Numbered from the stretch's first letter, positions 10,798-19,658 are shown. The stretch: 64,000 nucleotides of DNA from Salinispora tropica CNB-440 (GCF_000016425.1 NC_009380.1:1678144-1742143), one strand, 5' to 3'. Notes: generated from the letters alone by a model not told the origin. A program made the numbers and translations.

Positions 10798-11589
10798 ATG
10801 ACCGAACGGGTCCACCCCGAGCCGGACAGCGCGGTCGACGGACCGGTCACTGACGCCGACGGCCTCGGTGCCACCGTCGCCGAGCTGACCGCCGACGATG
10901 TCCCACCGGCCCGGCGGGGGCAGCTCCTCGGTCGCCTGGTCGGACAGGTCCGGACCCGCGGGTTCGGCGACCTGTTCCGGGCGAGGGCGGCGTTCGGCTG
11001 GATGGTCGACACCGTCGCCGAGATCGCCCCGCACGTGCCGGTCCGGGACCGGGTCACACTCCGCCGGCACTTCCCCGACCTGGACGGTGAGGCGCTGGCC
11101 GAACGTCTCGTCCGCAACGCCGCCCGCGCGAGCGCCGGAGTGGGGGCTGCCGGTGGTGGCGTCGCCGCTGTCGAGTGGACGGTGCCGCCGAGCCTGCTCA
11201 CGGCGCCGGCACTACTGGCAGCCGAGACGGTCGCGGTGGTCGCGATCGAACTGAAGCTGGTCGGCGAGCTGCACGAGGCGTACGGGGTGCCGCTGCCCAC
11301 CGGTGGCACCCAGCGGGCGGTGGCGCTCGTCGTGTCATGGTCCGGGCGGCGAGGGATCAACCCGATGAAGCCAGGTGTCGGAGTGAGTGCGGTGTTGGGC
11401 GCCGCAGCCCGCCGTGAGCTGCGGGACAGGCTGGTCAGACGCTTCGGCCGCAACCTCACCACGCTGGGCCCGTTTCTCACCGGCGCGGCCGTCGCGAGTT
11501 ACCTCAACCGACGGGCCACCCGCGCGATGGCCGAACTCCTTCGCGTTGATCTCCGACGCCGGGGTGGGGCACCCCCCGCCCCACCGTGA
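10798..11589 (+). CDS. Conserved hypothetical protein with hydrophobic core
   Basis: A 263-residue protein I cannot place in a named family. The N-terminal 95 residues are polar and helical. A central hydrophobic stretch (about residues 120-150) and a second hydrophobic region near residues 175-215 suggest membrane association, and the C-terminus is basic, then proline-rich. Alanine/arginine-rich helices dominate and no catalytic motif is visible. The ATG at 10798 is preceded by GCGGGAGG. It lies between the DUF4193 gene and the convergent DUF3093 gene, in a block of actinobacterial core genes, so it is probably a lineage-conserved core protein. Confidence 0.7.
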   Translation: MTERVHPEPDSAVDGPVTDADGLGATVAELTADDVPPARRGQLLGRLVGQVRTRGFGDLFRARAAFGWMVDTVAEIAPHVPVRDRVTLRRHFPDLDGEALAERLVRNAARASAGVGAAGGGVAAVEWTVPPSLLTAPALLAAETVAVVAIELKLVGELHEAYGVPLPTGGTQRAVALVVSWSGRRGINPMKPGVGVSAVLGAAARRELRDRLVRRFGRNLTTLGPFLTGAAVASYLNRRATRAMAELLRVDLRRRGGAPPAPP

Positions 11590-11665
11590 GCCCCAACCAC
11601 CGTGAGCCCGGGCCGTCGGTGGCCCTGCTCCCAGGTCGCTGTCAGCCGGTTGAGCCCTGACCGAC

Positions 11666-12196
11666 TCAGTCCTGGGCGGTGTCGGCCGCGTCCCGGGCGG
11701 TGTCGGCCGCGTCCCGGGCGGTGTCGGCCGCGTCGCGGGCGGCGAGGAGCGCCTCCGCCAACTCCACCGGCCGTCGGGTGCTGACCACCCAGAACGGGGT
11801 CGGGTCAGCCGGATCGTCGAGCACCACCTGCACGGCACCGGGGATCCACGGCCGTTGGATCACGAACGCCAGTGGGTCCGCGCCGACACCGAGCGCCTCC
11901 CGTCGCCCTGCGGCGTCCAACGGGATGACATCGGCGACGAACCGGGCCGGCAGCCGCGCGTCGTCCACCCTCAGCTCGCCGTCGTCAACCGCCACCCGGA
12001 TTCGGCCCAGCCAGAGCAGGCCCGCCAGGCACGCCGGGAGCAGCAGCACGAACGGTAGCCACGCCCGGACGCCCGACGCGCCCAGCCAGATCTCGGCGGC
12101 GAGCATCCCGGCCACGGCGAATCCGCCCAGCCAGAGCCACCACGGCAGATTCAGCCGTTCGGCGTAGCGGGCAGGCGGGGACGAGGAGACGCGCAC
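11666..12196 (-). CDS. DUF3093 family membrane protein with a C-terminal heptad repeat
   Basis: A 176-residue protein with two transmembrane segments near the N-terminus (around WWLWLGGFAVAGML and LPFVLLLPACLAGLL) followed by a cytoplasmic domain containing the conserved FVIQRPWIPGAVQV and FWVVSTRRP segments, as in DUF3093, a family of unknown function. The GTG at 12196 removes an implausible N-terminal extension that would overlap dut. The C-terminus is three tandem copies of the seven-residue unit RDAADTA, encoded by 21-bp DNA repeats, so tail length may vary between strains. It is divergent from dut. Confidence 0.82.
   Translation of the reverse strand: MRVSSSPPARYAERLNLPWWLWLGGFAVAGMLAAEIWLGASGVRAWLPFVLLLPACLAGLLWLGRIRVAVDDGELRVDDARLPARFVADVIPLDAAGRREALGVGADPLAFVIQRPWIPGAVQVVLDDPADPTPFWVVSTRRPVELAEALLAARDAADTARDAADTARDAADTAQD
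11669..11731. repeat. Three tandem 21-bp repeats inside the DUF3093 gene
   Basis: In-frame 21-bp copies start at 11669, 11690 and 11711, and a degenerate fourth follows. They encode the seven-residue tail repeat. Because the unit is a multiple of three, copy-number change keeps the frame. Confidence 0.85.
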
Positions 12197-12278
12197 GAGG
12201 TGAAGGGTACGGCGCGTGTCGTGGGGAGTACCGGGCAGGATGGGCAGGTCACCCAGGAACCGGATGGAAGAGGGAACC

Positions 12279-12785
12279 GTGACCGACGTCGTACCCGTGC
12301 CTGTGCGGCAGCTCGACCCCGGGCTGCCGCTCCCCGCGTACGCCCACCCCGGCGACGCGGGGGCGGACCTGGTGGCCGCCGCGGATGTGGAGCTGCCCCC
12401 CGGTGGTCGGGCCCTGGTGCCGACCGGGGTGGCCATCGCGTTGCCCGAGGGGTACGTGGGCCTGGTCCACCCCCGTTCGGGTCTGGCGGCCCGGCTCGGC
12501 GTGACCGTGCTCAACGCGCCCGGTACGGTCGACGCCGGCTACCGGGGTGAGATCCTGGTCAACCTGATCAACCATGATCGGGAGTCGGCGGCGCGGATCG
12601 CTCGCGGTGACCGCATCGCACAGCTGGTTGTGCAGCGGGTGGCCCGAGCGCGGTTCCAGCCGGCGGCGGAGCTGCCCGCGTCCCAGCGGGGTGCCGGCGG
12701 GCACGGTTCCACCGGTGGCCATGCCGGCCTGGGGTCAGCCCCGGCGGGGACCGATGGCCGGCAGCCGGTGCCGGAGGCGTCGTGA
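12279..12785 (+). CDS. dut: dUTP diphosphatase
   Basis: A 168-residue trimeric-type dUTPase that hydrolyses dUTP to dUMP and pyrophosphate, keeping uracil out of DNA and feeding dTMP synthesis. All five motifs are visible: [38 protein letters not shown] and [10 protein letters not shown]. In motif 5 a His replaces the Phe or Tyr usually found after the two glycines. The open frame extends to 12216, but the GTG at 12279 (V-T-D-V-V) has a GGAAGAGGG ribosome binding site. The C-terminal 25 residues after motif 5 are a non-conserved tail. The DUF3710 gene follows on the same strand. Confidence 0.95.
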   Translation: MTDVVPVPVRQLDPGLPLPAYAHPGDAGADLVAAADVELPPGGRALVPTGVAIALPEGYVGLVHPRSGLAARLGVTVLNAPGTVDAGYRGEILVNLINHDRESAARIARGDRIAQLVVQRVARARFQPAAELPASQRGAGGHGSTGGHAGLGSAPAGTDGRQPVPEAS

Positions 12786-12867
12786 CACCCGGCGCGGGCG
12801 CGCCGCCAGGAGCGGAGGAAAGTGACAGGGTGGGCGTGAACAGCGTGAACAGCGGAGGGTGTACGCA

Positions 12868-13536
12868 GTGATCTTCTCCCGAAAGCGGGCCGGTGCCGAA
12901 CGGCGCCCGCGCGACCAGCGGCCCGAGGCCCCGGACGCGCACGAACCGACGGATTCGGTGGCGCCGGCCCCCGGCCCCTACGACGTGAGCGAGGCGCCCG
13001 CCGACGTGCAGCGGCTCGACCTGGGGAGTCTGCAGATTCCCGCAGTCGCCGGGGTCGAGGTGCGGGTGCAGGCCGACCCGCAGGGCGTTGTCCAGCAGGT
13101 GGTACTCGTGCACGGGCAGAACGCACTTCAGCTCGGGGTCTTCGCCGCCCCGCGCAGTGCCGGCATCTGGGACGAGGTACGCGAGGAGATCCACCGCTCC
13201 CTGTCCCACGACGGTGCCGCCGTCAACGAGGTCATGGGCGCGTATGGCGTCGAGCTACGGGCCCAGGTCCCTACCCAGGACGGCCGTACCGACCTGCGGT
13301 TCGTCGGCATCGACGGGCCGCGTTGGATGGTCCGCTGTGTCTACCAGGGCGAGGCGGCGACCGACCCGGATGCGGCCGGCCCGCTGACCGTCTGTCTGGA
13401 GGGCCTCGTCGTCGACCGGGGGCAGGAGGCTCGGCCGGTGCGCGAGCCGTTGCCCCTGCGCCTGCCCCGGGATGCCGCCGAACAGGCGGCTGCGGGCAGT
13501 TCCGCCGCCGAGCCGAAGCCGGCCCAACAGGCCTGA
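12868..13536 (+). CDS. DUF3710 family protein
   Basis: A 222-residue protein with a basic N-terminus (MIFSRKRAG), a charged linker, and the conserved DUF3710 core from about residue 45 (VQRLDLGSLQIP) to 185, including GIWDEVREEI and the GPRWMVRC segment. The function is unknown; the gene is a steady neighbour of dut and of OB-fold and DUF3159 genes in actinobacteria. A GTG at 12859 is an alternative, but the GTG at 12868 is better spaced from GGAGG. The C-terminus is a low-complexity Ala/Glu/Pro tail. Confidence 0.85.
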   Translation: MIFSRKRAGAERRPRDQRPEAPDAHEPTDSVAPAPGPYDVSEAPADVQRLDLGSLQIPAVAGVEVRVQADPQGVVQQVVLVHGQNALQLGVFAAPRSAGIWDEVREEIHRSLSHDGAAVNEVMGAYGVELRAQVPTQDGRTDLRFVGIDGPRWMVRCVYQGEAATDPDAAGPLTVCLEGLVVDRGQEARPVREPLPLRLPRDAAEQAAAGSSAAEPKPAQQA

Positions 13537-13574
13537 CGGCGCTCCACCAACCGCTGGGGACCACTCCGTCGGCG

Positions 13575-13580
13575 TACGCT
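13575..13580 (+). promoter_or_regulatory. Candidate -10 element (TACGCT) for the OB-fold/DUF3159 pair
   Basis: TACGCT fits the actinobacterial -10 pattern TANNNT and sits 85 bases before the OB-fold start. It lies between arms of a short inverted repeat (CTCCG ... CGGAG). There is no clear -35 box. Confidence 0.35.
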
Positions 13581-13665
13581 GGCGGAGCGGTCCCGGCGTG
13601 CGGCGGGCCCGCTCCACCGCCGGCCCCGGAGGCCGGCCCAGCCCGGAAAGGGTGACGCGGAGGCC

Positions 13666-14046
13666 ATGTCGACCGACGAGCGACGGGGATCGCTGCGGCG
13701 CGTGTTGCGTCGGCTCACCGCGACCGAGGCGGAGATCGAGGCGCAGGAGCTGCGCCGGGAGAGCGCCGAACACGGTGGCGTGCCGGCCCGCCAGTGCTGC
13801 CGGGGCCAGGTGGTCGCGGTCTCCGGCCGGCTCCGCACCGTGGTCTACACGCCGCGGACCAACCAGCCGACGCTGGAGGCGGACCTGTACGACGGCAGCG
13901 ACGTGGTGACCCTGGTGTGGCTGGGTCGCCGGCACATCGCCGGCATCGAACCGGGCCGGCACCTGACCGCTCGGGGCCGGGTCGCCATCCGGGGTGACCG
14001 TAAGGTCATCTACAACCCGTACTACGAGTTGGAGCCGCCGAAGTGA
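13666..14046 (+). CDS. OB-fold nucleic-acid-binding domain protein
   Basis: A 126-residue protein with a helical N-terminus followed by an OB-fold (CCRGQVVAVSGRLRTV ... LEADLYDGSD ... LVWLGRR ... RHLTARGRV). Similar small proteins in actinobacteria are annotated as OB-fold nucleic-acid-binding proteins, and the fold resembles the RecG wedge/RPA type. No catalytic domain is attached. The ATG at 13666 is clear, and the stop overlaps the DUF3159 start by four bases (GTGA), so the two are translationally coupled. Confidence 0.85.
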   Translation: MSTDERRGSLRRVLRRLTATEAEIEAQELRRESAEHGGVPARQCCRGQVVAVSGRLRTVVYTPRTNQPTLEADLYDGSDVVTLVWLGRRHIAGIEPGRHLTARGRVAIRGDRKVIYNPYYELEPPK

Positions 14047-14714
14047 CGACGGGACAACGCCCAACGGCGCAGCCGGGCACGGGAGAGGAGGAACCGCTCC
14101 CCACCATCGCCGAGCAGATGGCCGACCAGCTGGGGGGCTGGCGCGGGCTGCTGGAGTCGAGCATTCCGGTGGTCGTCTTCGTGGTCGCCAACATCATCGG
14201 TGAGCTGCGTCCGGCGGTGATAGCCGCGGTGGCGGTCGCGGTGTTCATCGCGGCCCTGCGTCTGGCCCAGCGGCGACCGGTGCGGCACGCGGTGAACGGG
14301 CTGTTCGGCATCGCGATCGGCGCGGCGATCGCCTGGCGCACCGGCAATGAGCGGGACTTCTACCTGCCCGGCATCCTCTACGGCATGGGCTACGGCGTGG
14401 TGCTGTTGCTCTCGGCGGCGATCCGGCAGCCCCTGGTGGGCTGGATCTGGTCGGTTCTGGTGGCCAAGGGCGCCTCCGACTGGCGTCAGGATCCGCTCCT
14501 GGTGCGGACCTTTACCCGGCTGACCGTGCTCTGGGGGGTGGTCTGGCTGGCGAAGGTCGGGGTGCAGGCTGGGCTCTACCTTGCTCACCAGGACACCGCG
14601 CTCGGCGTCGCCCGGCTCCTGCTCGGCTACCCGCCGTACGTGCTGCTCCTGCTGATCACGGTCTGGACGGTGCGTCGGGTGACCCGGCACACACCCCAGA
14701 CCCCGGTCGGCTGA
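14043..14714 (+). CDS. DUF3159 family multi-pass membrane protein
   Basis: A 223-residue integral membrane protein with about six hydrophobic helices from residue 38 onward (SIPVVVFVVANII, AVIAAVAVAVFIAAL, LFGIAIGAAIAW, and others), followed by a short basic C-terminus. DUF3159 is an actinobacterial family of unknown function, and this gene order (DUF3710, OB-fold, DUF3159, TrkA pair) is a conserved core block. It starts with GTG inside the stop of the OB-fold gene. It is convergent with the TrkA gene, with only 15 bases between stops. Confidence 0.86.
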   Translation: MTTGQRPTAQPGTGEEEPLPTIAEQMADQLGGWRGLLESSIPVVVFVVANIIGELRPAVIAAVAVAVFIAALRLAQRRPVRHAVNGLFGIAIGAAIAWRTGNERDFYLPGILYGMGYGVVLLLSAAIRQPLVGWIWSVLVAKGASDWRQDPLLVRTFTRLTVLWGVVWLAKVGVQAGLYLAHQDTALGVARLLLGYPPYVLLLLITVWTVRRVTRHTPQTPVG

Positions 14715-14729
14715 CGGCCGGCCGCGGGT

Positions 14730-15425
14730 TCAGCAGGCCTTGCGGGTCCGCTCGACGCTGTCCGGGCCGAGCACCACCGTCCGGACGGCGTCCTCCACCT
14801 CCGCCGTACACACGAAGATCAGCTCGTCGCCGGCCTCGATCGAGTCGTCCGGGCTGGGCACCAGCACCCGCTTGCCGCGGAGGATCGCCACCAGCGCCGC
14901 GTCGCGGGGCAGCGGCACCGCCCGCAGCGGCTGACCGACGTACGGGGCGCTCGTCGGCAGCGTGATCTCGACCAGATTCGCCTCACCCTGCCGGAAGGTC
15001 ATCAGCCGGACCAGGTCGCCGACCGTCACCGCCTCCTCCACCAGGGCGGCCATCACCCGTGGCTTGCTGACCGCAACGTCCACCCCCCACTGCTCAGTGA
15101 AGAGCCACTCGTTCTCGGCCCGATTGATCCGGGCGACCACCCGGGGCACCGCGAACTCGGTCTTGGCCAGCAGCGAGACCACCAGGTTGACCTTGTCGTC
15201 CCCGGTGGCGGCGACCACCACGTCACGGTTGGCCAGCTCGGCCTCCTCCAGGCTGGTCAGCTCACAGGCGTCGGCCAGCACCCACTCCGCGTCCGGCACT
15301 CGGTCGGGCCGGAGCATCGTGGGCTGCCGCTCGATCAGCGTCACCTGGTGACCGTTCTCGATCAGCTCCTGGGCGATGGAGCGGCCCACGTTCCCGGCGC
15401 CGGCTATGGCGACCCGCATGGTCAC
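14730..15425 (-). CDS. TrkA-family potassium uptake regulator (CeoC-like)
   Basis: A 231-residue RCK protein: TrkA-N Rossmann domain (VAIAGAGNVGRSIA, residues 4-120) and a TrkA-C domain (about 140-220). Such proteins gate potassium channels and transporters by binding nucleotides or c-di-AMP. GTG 15425 overlaps the stop of the upstream TrkA gene by four bases; ATG 15419 is an alternative. The tandem arrangement of two single-RCK genes resembles mycobacterial ceoB/ceoC. No TrkH/KtrB channel subunit lies in the window, but a KimA-like potassium transporter is immediately divergent from the pair, which is the likely partner by context. Confidence 0.88.
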   Translation of the reverse strand: MTMRVAIAGAGNVGRSIAQELIENGHQVTLIERQPTMLRPDRVPDAEWVLADACELTSLEEAELANRDVVVAATGDDKVNLVVSLLAKTEFAVPRVVARINRAENEWLFTEQWGVDVAVSKPRVMAALVEEAVTVGDLVRLMTFRQGEANLVEITLPTSAPYVGQPLRAVPLPRDAALVAILRGKRVLVPSPDDSIEAGDELIFVCTAEVEDAVRTVVLGPDSVERTRKAC

Positions 15426-16087
15426 TGCCCCCCTTCCAGCGGCAGCGCCGCCACCGACGTGACCGCGTTGACGATGTCGTCGGTGACCAGCATGAAGATC
15501 TGGTCACCCTCCTGCACGACGGTGCTCAGCGTCGGCAACGTGCCGATGCCGAACCGGGTGAGGTAGGCCACCCGGGCGCCGGTCGCCTTCTCCAGCGTCG
15601 GCACCGACCGGCCGACCCAGTCCTTGTGGACCGGCACCTCCACGATCGAGACGGTGCTCGTCGCGTCCCGGAACAGCGCCTCGTTGCCCTCCGGCACCAG
15701 GTGCCGCAGCATCCGGTCGGCCGTCCATCGGACGGTGGCCACCGTCGGGATGCCGAGGCGCTCGTAGACCTGGGCTCGCCGCGGGTCGTAGATGCGGGCC
15801 GCGACGCGGGTGACACCGAAGGTCTCCCGAGCCAGCCGCGCAGAGATGATGTTGGAGTTGTCGCCGCTGGAGACGGCCGCGAAGGCGTCCGCCCGCTGGA
15901 TGCCGGCCTGCCGGAGCACCTCCCCGTCGAAGCCGGCGCCGGTCACCGTGATCCCGGCGAAGTCCGGGCCGAGCCGGCGGAAGGCGTCGGAATTCTGGTC
16001 GACGACCGCGACCGAGTGCCCGCGGGCTTCCAGACCGTGCGCGAGGGTCGACCCAACCCGCCCACAGCCCATGATCACCACATGCAC
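15422..16087 (-). CDS. TrkA-family potassium uptake regulator (CeoB-like)
   Basis: A 221-residue RCK protein with TrkA-N (VVIMGCGRVGSTLA) and TrkA-C domains, first gene of the two-gene trkA operon. The frame is open far upstream across the divergent gene's promoter, but the family N-terminus begins at GTG 16087, which is preceded by GAGGAGGGG. It shares only moderate similarity with its downstream neighbour, so the two probably form a hetero-oligomeric gating ring. The divergent neighbour is the KimA-like permease, separated by 162 bases that hold two inverted repeats. Confidence 0.88.
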   Translation of the reverse strand: MHVVIMGCGRVGSTLAHGLEARGHSVAVVDQNSDAFRRLGPDFAGITVTGAGFDGEVLRQAGIQRADAFAAVSSGDNSNIISARLARETFGVTRVAARIYDPRRAQVYERLGIPTVATVRWTADRMLRHLVPEGNEALFRDATSTVSIVEVPVHKDWVGRSVPTLEKATGARVAYLTRFGIGTLPTLSTVVQEGDQIFMLVTDDIVNAVTSVAALPLEGGQ

Positions 16088-16167
16088 CGTGCCCCTCCTC
16101 AACATCCGCCCGCACCAGCCGTTCCGGCTGTTGGACGAGCCTGCCACGTCCTCGGGGGCGGACGCGG

Positions 16168-16241
16168 ACCGACGGTACTCCGTCGGTACACCCTCCGACC
16201 CTCGGCCACCTGGGGGAGCGGGTGGCCGAGGGTCGTACGCT
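16168..16241. promoter_or_regulatory. Two inverted repeats and a -10 box between trkA pair and permease
   Basis: There is a perfect 8-bp inverted repeat (ACCGACGG-TACT-CCGTCGGT, 16168-16187) and a perfect 12-bp one (CCCTCGGCCACC, 10-base loop, complement at 16221-16232). The -10 box TACGCT (16236-16241) is 8 bases before the permease GTG, so that mRNA is probably leaderless. The 12-bp repeat overlaps where the -35 box should be, making it an operator candidate. Confidence 0.5.
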
Positions 16242-16249
16242 TGGCGGTT

Positions 16250-18331
16250 GTGGCCCGCCCCGCCTCGCTGGTGAAGCGACTGCTCGTCGGTCGACCGTTC
16301 CGGTCCGACCGACTCCAGCACACCCTGCTGCCCAAGCGCATCGCCCTGCCCGTTTTCGCCTCTGACGCGCTCTCCAGCGTGGCGTACGCCCCCGACGAGA
16401 TCCTGCTGATGCTCTCGTTCGCCGGGGCCTCGGCGTTCGTCTTCTCGCCGTGGATCGCTCTGGCGGTGGTCGTGGTGATGCTCGCTGTGGTGGCGAGCTA
16501 CCGGCAGAACGTGTACGCCTACCCGTCCGGCGGCGGCGACTACGAGGTGGCCACGGTCAACCTGGGGCGCCGTGCCGGCGTCGGCGTGGCCAGCGCCCTG
16601 CTGGTCGACTACGTGCTGACCGTCGCCGTGTCGGTCTCCTCCGGGGTGGCGAACCTGGGCGCGGTGATCCCCTTCGTGGCCACCCACAAGGTGGCGGTGG
16701 CCGTCGGCGCGGTGGTGCTGCTCGCCGCCGTCAACCTGCGGGGAATCAAGGAGTCCGGCACCACCTTCGCCATCCCCACCTACGGCTTCATGATCGTCAT
16801 CGTCGGCATGATCCTCACCGGGCTGGTCCGGGTGGTGCTGCTCGGCCATGACCTGCGCGCTCCCAGCGCGGATCTGGTCATCGCCGCCGAGTGGAGCGAC
16901 ACGACCGGGTGGGCGATGGCGTTCCTGCTGCTCCGGAGCTTCTCCTCCGGCTGCGCCGCGCTCACCGGCGTCGAGACGATCTCCAACGGGGTGCCCGCCT
17001 TTCGGGCGCCGAAGAGCCGCAACGCGGCGACGACCCTGCTCATGCTCGGCGTGGTGGCGGTGACCATGCTGGTCGGCATCGTCTGGCTGGCCCGGCTGAC
17101 CGGCTTGCAGTTCGTGGAGGACCCGGCCCGACAGATCGTCGCCGGCCCCGACGGGTACGTGCAGAAGACCGTCACCGCGCAGCTCGGCGAAACCATCTTC
17201 GGCTCCGGGTCGCTGCTGCTGTTCGTGGTCGTCGGCGTCACCGCCCTGATTCTCTTCCTGGCCGCGAACACCGCCTTCACCGGTTTCCCGGTGCTCGGGT
17301 CGATCCTCGCCCAGGACCGCTACCTGCCCCGACAGCTACACACCCGGGGCGACCGGCTCGCCTTCTCCAACGGCATCCTCTTCCTGGCCGGCTTCGCGAT
17401 CGTGCTGATCGTCGGCTTCCAGGCCGAGGTGACCAGGCTGATCCAGCTCTACATCGTCGGCGTCTTTGTCTCGTTCACGCTGTCCCAGGCCGGCATGATC
17501 CGGCACTGGAACCGCTACCTGCGGGTCGAACGCGACCCACAGGTACGTCGGCAGATGATCCGCTCCCGGGCGATCAACAGTTTCGGCATGGCGATGACCG
17601 CCAGCGTGCTGGTGATCGTGGTCGTCACGAAGTTCCTGCTCGGCGCGTGGATCGCCATCGCTGCGATGATCATGATCTATCTGGTGATGCTGGGGATCCG
17701 TCGGCACTACGACCGGGTCTTTGCCGAACTCACCCCCGACGAGGGGCGGCCGGTGAAGCCGGCACGCAACCACGCGGTCGTACTGGTCAGCAAGGTGCAC
17801 CAGCCGACCCTGCGGGCGATCGCCTACGCGCAGGTCACCCGGCCGGACAGCCTGACCGCGGTGACGGTGAACGTCGACGACAAGGACACCCGCCGGTTGC
17901 AGGCCGAGTGGGAACGGCGGGACGTGCCGGTCCCGCTGACCGTGATCGACTCGCCGTACCGGGAGATCACTCGCCCGATCCTCAACTACGTGGCTGGCGT
18001 CCGTCGGTCCTCGCCCCGTGACGTGGTCACCGTCTTCATCCCCGAGTACGTGGTCGGTCGCTGGTGGGAGAACCTCTTGCACAACCAGAGCGCACTGCGG
18101 CTCAAGGGGCGGCTGCTCTTCGAACCGGGAGTGATGGTGACCAGCGTGCCGTGGCAGCTCGCCTCAACCGAGGGCAAAGATCTTGACCGGCTGGACGAGA
18201 CGCTCAGCCGAGGACCGGCCCGCGGTCCCCGGGCGACGCCCAGCGGCCCGGAGCCGGCACCCGCCCCGCCAACGGTCCCCGCTCCGCCGCCCAGGAGCGG
18301 CCCGGACCCGTCCGACGGGGGTGCCCGGTGA
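16250..18331 (+). CDS. KimA-like APC-superfamily potassium transporter
   Basis: A 693-residue APC-superfamily permease with about 12 transmembrane helices (residues 30-480), a cytoplasmic domain with a USP-like start (HAVVLVSKVHQPTL), and a proline-rich tail. The N-terminal motif SDALSSVAY matches Bacillus subtilis KimA, where its Asp (D36) and Tyr (Y43) help coordinate potassium; here they are Asp39 and Tyr46. KimA is a c-di-AMP-inhibited, proton-coupled potassium importer. Divergence from two TrkA-type regulators supports potassium rather than amino-acid transport, although automatic annotation would say APC family permease. The frame is open to 15626, but GTG 16250 matches the family start and lies 8 bases after a -10 box. 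The stop overlaps the next gene (GTGA). Confidence 0.8.
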   Translation: MARPASLVKRLLVGRPFRSDRLQHTLLPKRIALPVFASDALSSVAYAPDEILLMLSFAGASAFVFSPWIALAVVVVMLAVVASYRQNVYAYPSGGGDYEVATVNLGRRAGVGVASALLVDYVLTVAVSVSSGVANLGAVIPFVATHKVAVAVGAVVLLAAVNLRGIKESGTTFAIPTYGFMIVIVGMILTGLVRVVLLGHDLRAPSADLVIAAEWSDTTGWAMAFLLLRSFSSGCAALTGVETISNGVPAFRAPKSRNAATTLLMLGVVAVTMLVGIVWLARLTGLQFVEDPARQIVAGPDGYVQKTVTAQLGETIFGSGSLLLFVVVGVTALILFLAANTAFTGFPVLGSILAQDRYLPRQLHTRGDRLAFSNGILFLAGFAIVLIVGFQAEVTRLIQLYIVGVFVSFTLSQAGMIRHWNRYLRVERDPQVRRQMIRSRAINSFGMAMTASVLVIVVVTKFLLGAWIAIAAMIMIYLVMLGIRRHYDRVFAELTPDEGRPVKPARNHAVVLVSKVHQPTLRAIAYAQVTRPDSLTAVTVNVDDKDTRRLQAEWERRDVPVPLTVIDSPYREITRPILNYVAGVRRSSPRDVVTVFIPEYVVGRWWENLLHNQSALRLKGRLLFEPGVMVTSVPWQLASTEGKDLDRLDETLSRGPARGPRATPSGPEPAPAPPTVPAPPPRSGPDPSDGGAR

Positions 18332-19566
18332 CCGGCGACGAGGGGCTGGCGGAGGCCGAGCGGGTCGAGTTGACCGTCGGGGCGGTGGCCCCGGGTGGCC
18401 ACTGCGTCGCCCGGGTTGCCGGCCAGGTGGTCTTCGTCCGGCATGCGCTGCCCGGTGAGCGGGTGGTGGCCGAGGTCACCGAGGTGCACCGCGGTTTCGT
18501 CCGGGCCGACGCGGTGACGGTGCTCCAGGCCGCGCCGGAGCGGGTCGAGCCCCCCTGCCCGTACGCGAAGCCAGGCCGCTGCGGCGGCTGTGACCTACAG
18601 CACGTGTCCCCCGAGGCGCAGCTGACCTGGAAGGCGGGGGTGATCCGCGAGCAACTCACCCGACTGGGTGGACTGACCGGCGCGGAGCTGGACGCGCTGG
18701 GCATCCAGGTCGAGGCGCTGCCCGGCGGGTCGTTGGGCTGGCGCTCCCGGGTGCGGTACACCGTCGACGGCGCCGGTCGGGCCGGTCTGCTCAAGCACCG
18801 CTCGTACGAGGTGGTGCCGATCGACCGGTGCCGGATAGCCCACCCGGCGATTCAACAACTGCCGGTGCTCGGCGTGCGGTGGCCGGACGCGGACGCCGTC
18901 GAGTCGGTCGCCACCACCGGCGGCGACGTGACCGTGACCGCTGTCGCCGACGGGGCGGCGCGGCCGGTGAGCGGGCCGGAACGGGTTCACGAACAGGCTG
19001 CCGGACGTCGGTGGACGCTGTCCCCATCGGCGTTCTGGCAGGTCCACCCGGCGGCGGCGGACACCCTGGTCAACGCCGTGCTGGCGCAGCTCGATCCGCG
19101 GCCGGGGGAGACCGCCTGGGACCTGTACGGCGGGGCGGGCCTCTTCGCCGCCGCGCTGGCGGAGCGGGTCGGCACCACCGGTCGGGTCACCCTCGTCGAG
19201 GCGGCCGGAGCCGGCGTCGCCGCGGCTCGGCAGAACCTGCGGGACCTGCCGCAGGCCGGCATCGTCTCGGGCCGGGTCGCCCCGGTGTTGGCCCGCGGGC
19301 AGGTCGCCGGCCCGGTGGACGTGGTGGTGCTCGATCCGCCCCGGTCCGGGGCCGGGGCCGGGGTGGTACGGGCGGTGGCCGGCACCGGAGCGCGCGCGGT
19401 GGCGTACGTGGCCTGCGACCCGGCGGCCTTCGCCCGAGACGTACGTGGCTTCGCCGAGCTGGGCTGGCGGCTCACCGCGCTGCGTGGCTTCGACCTGTTT
19501 CCCATGACCCAGCACGTGGAGTTGGTGGGGTTGCTGCTGCCGCACCGGCGGCGGACCAAGGCCTGA
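18328..19566 (+). CDS. TrmA/RumA-type 23S rRNA or tRNA (uracil-5)-methyltransferase
   Basis: A 412-residue class I methyltransferase: TRAM domain (residues 10-65), iron-sulfur cluster motif with CGGC (near residue 90), catalytic domain with SAM loop [21 protein letters not shown], and the nucleophilic cysteine in YVACDPA. It methylates C5 of a uracil in rRNA or tRNA; the precise site cannot be read from sequence. It is translationally coupled to the KimA-like gene by a four-base overlap, which is a conserved actinobacterial arrangement although no functional link is obvious. dxs follows 92 bases later with its own promoter. Confidence 0.9.
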   Translation: MTGDEGLAEAERVELTVGAVAPGGHCVARVAGQVVFVRHALPGERVVAEVTEVHRGFVRADAVTVLQAAPERVEPPCPYAKPGRCGGCDLQHVSPEAQLTWKAGVIREQLTRLGGLTGAELDALGIQVEALPGGSLGWRSRVRYTVDGAGRAGLLKHRSYEVVPIDRCRIAHPAIQQLPVLGVRWPDADAVESVATTGGDVTVTAVADGAARPVSGPERVHEQAAGRRWTLSPSAFWQVHPAAADTLVNAVLAQLDPRPGETAWDLYGGAGLFAAALAERVGTTGRVTLVEAAGAGVAAARQNLRDLPQAGIVSGRVAPVLARGQVAGPVDVVVLDPPRSGAGAGVVRAVAGTGARAVAYVACDPAAFARDVRGFAELGWRLTALRGFDLFPMTQHVELVGLLLPHRRRTKA

Positions 19567-19644
19567 CTACCAGCTCAGCGTCGTCGGTGTGCTGCGGACT
19601 GTTCAGGGTGCTCCCGACCGGACTGCGAGCTGTCGCACGGCCGA

Positions 19645-19650
19645 TAGACT
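19645..19650 (+). promoter_or_regulatory. -10 element for dxs (leaderless transcript)
   Basis: TAGACT ends 8 bases before the dxs ATG at 19659, placing the likely transcription start at or next to the A of the start codon. No Shine-Dalgarno sequence fits in that space. Confidence 0.55.
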
Positions 19651-19658
19651 CTCCGGTC

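Noticed and set aside
16088..16249. ydaO (c-di-AMP) riboswitch for the KimA-like gene
   Set aside because: The -10 box lies 8 bases before the start, leaving no leader for a riboswitch; the repeats are better seen as DNA sites.
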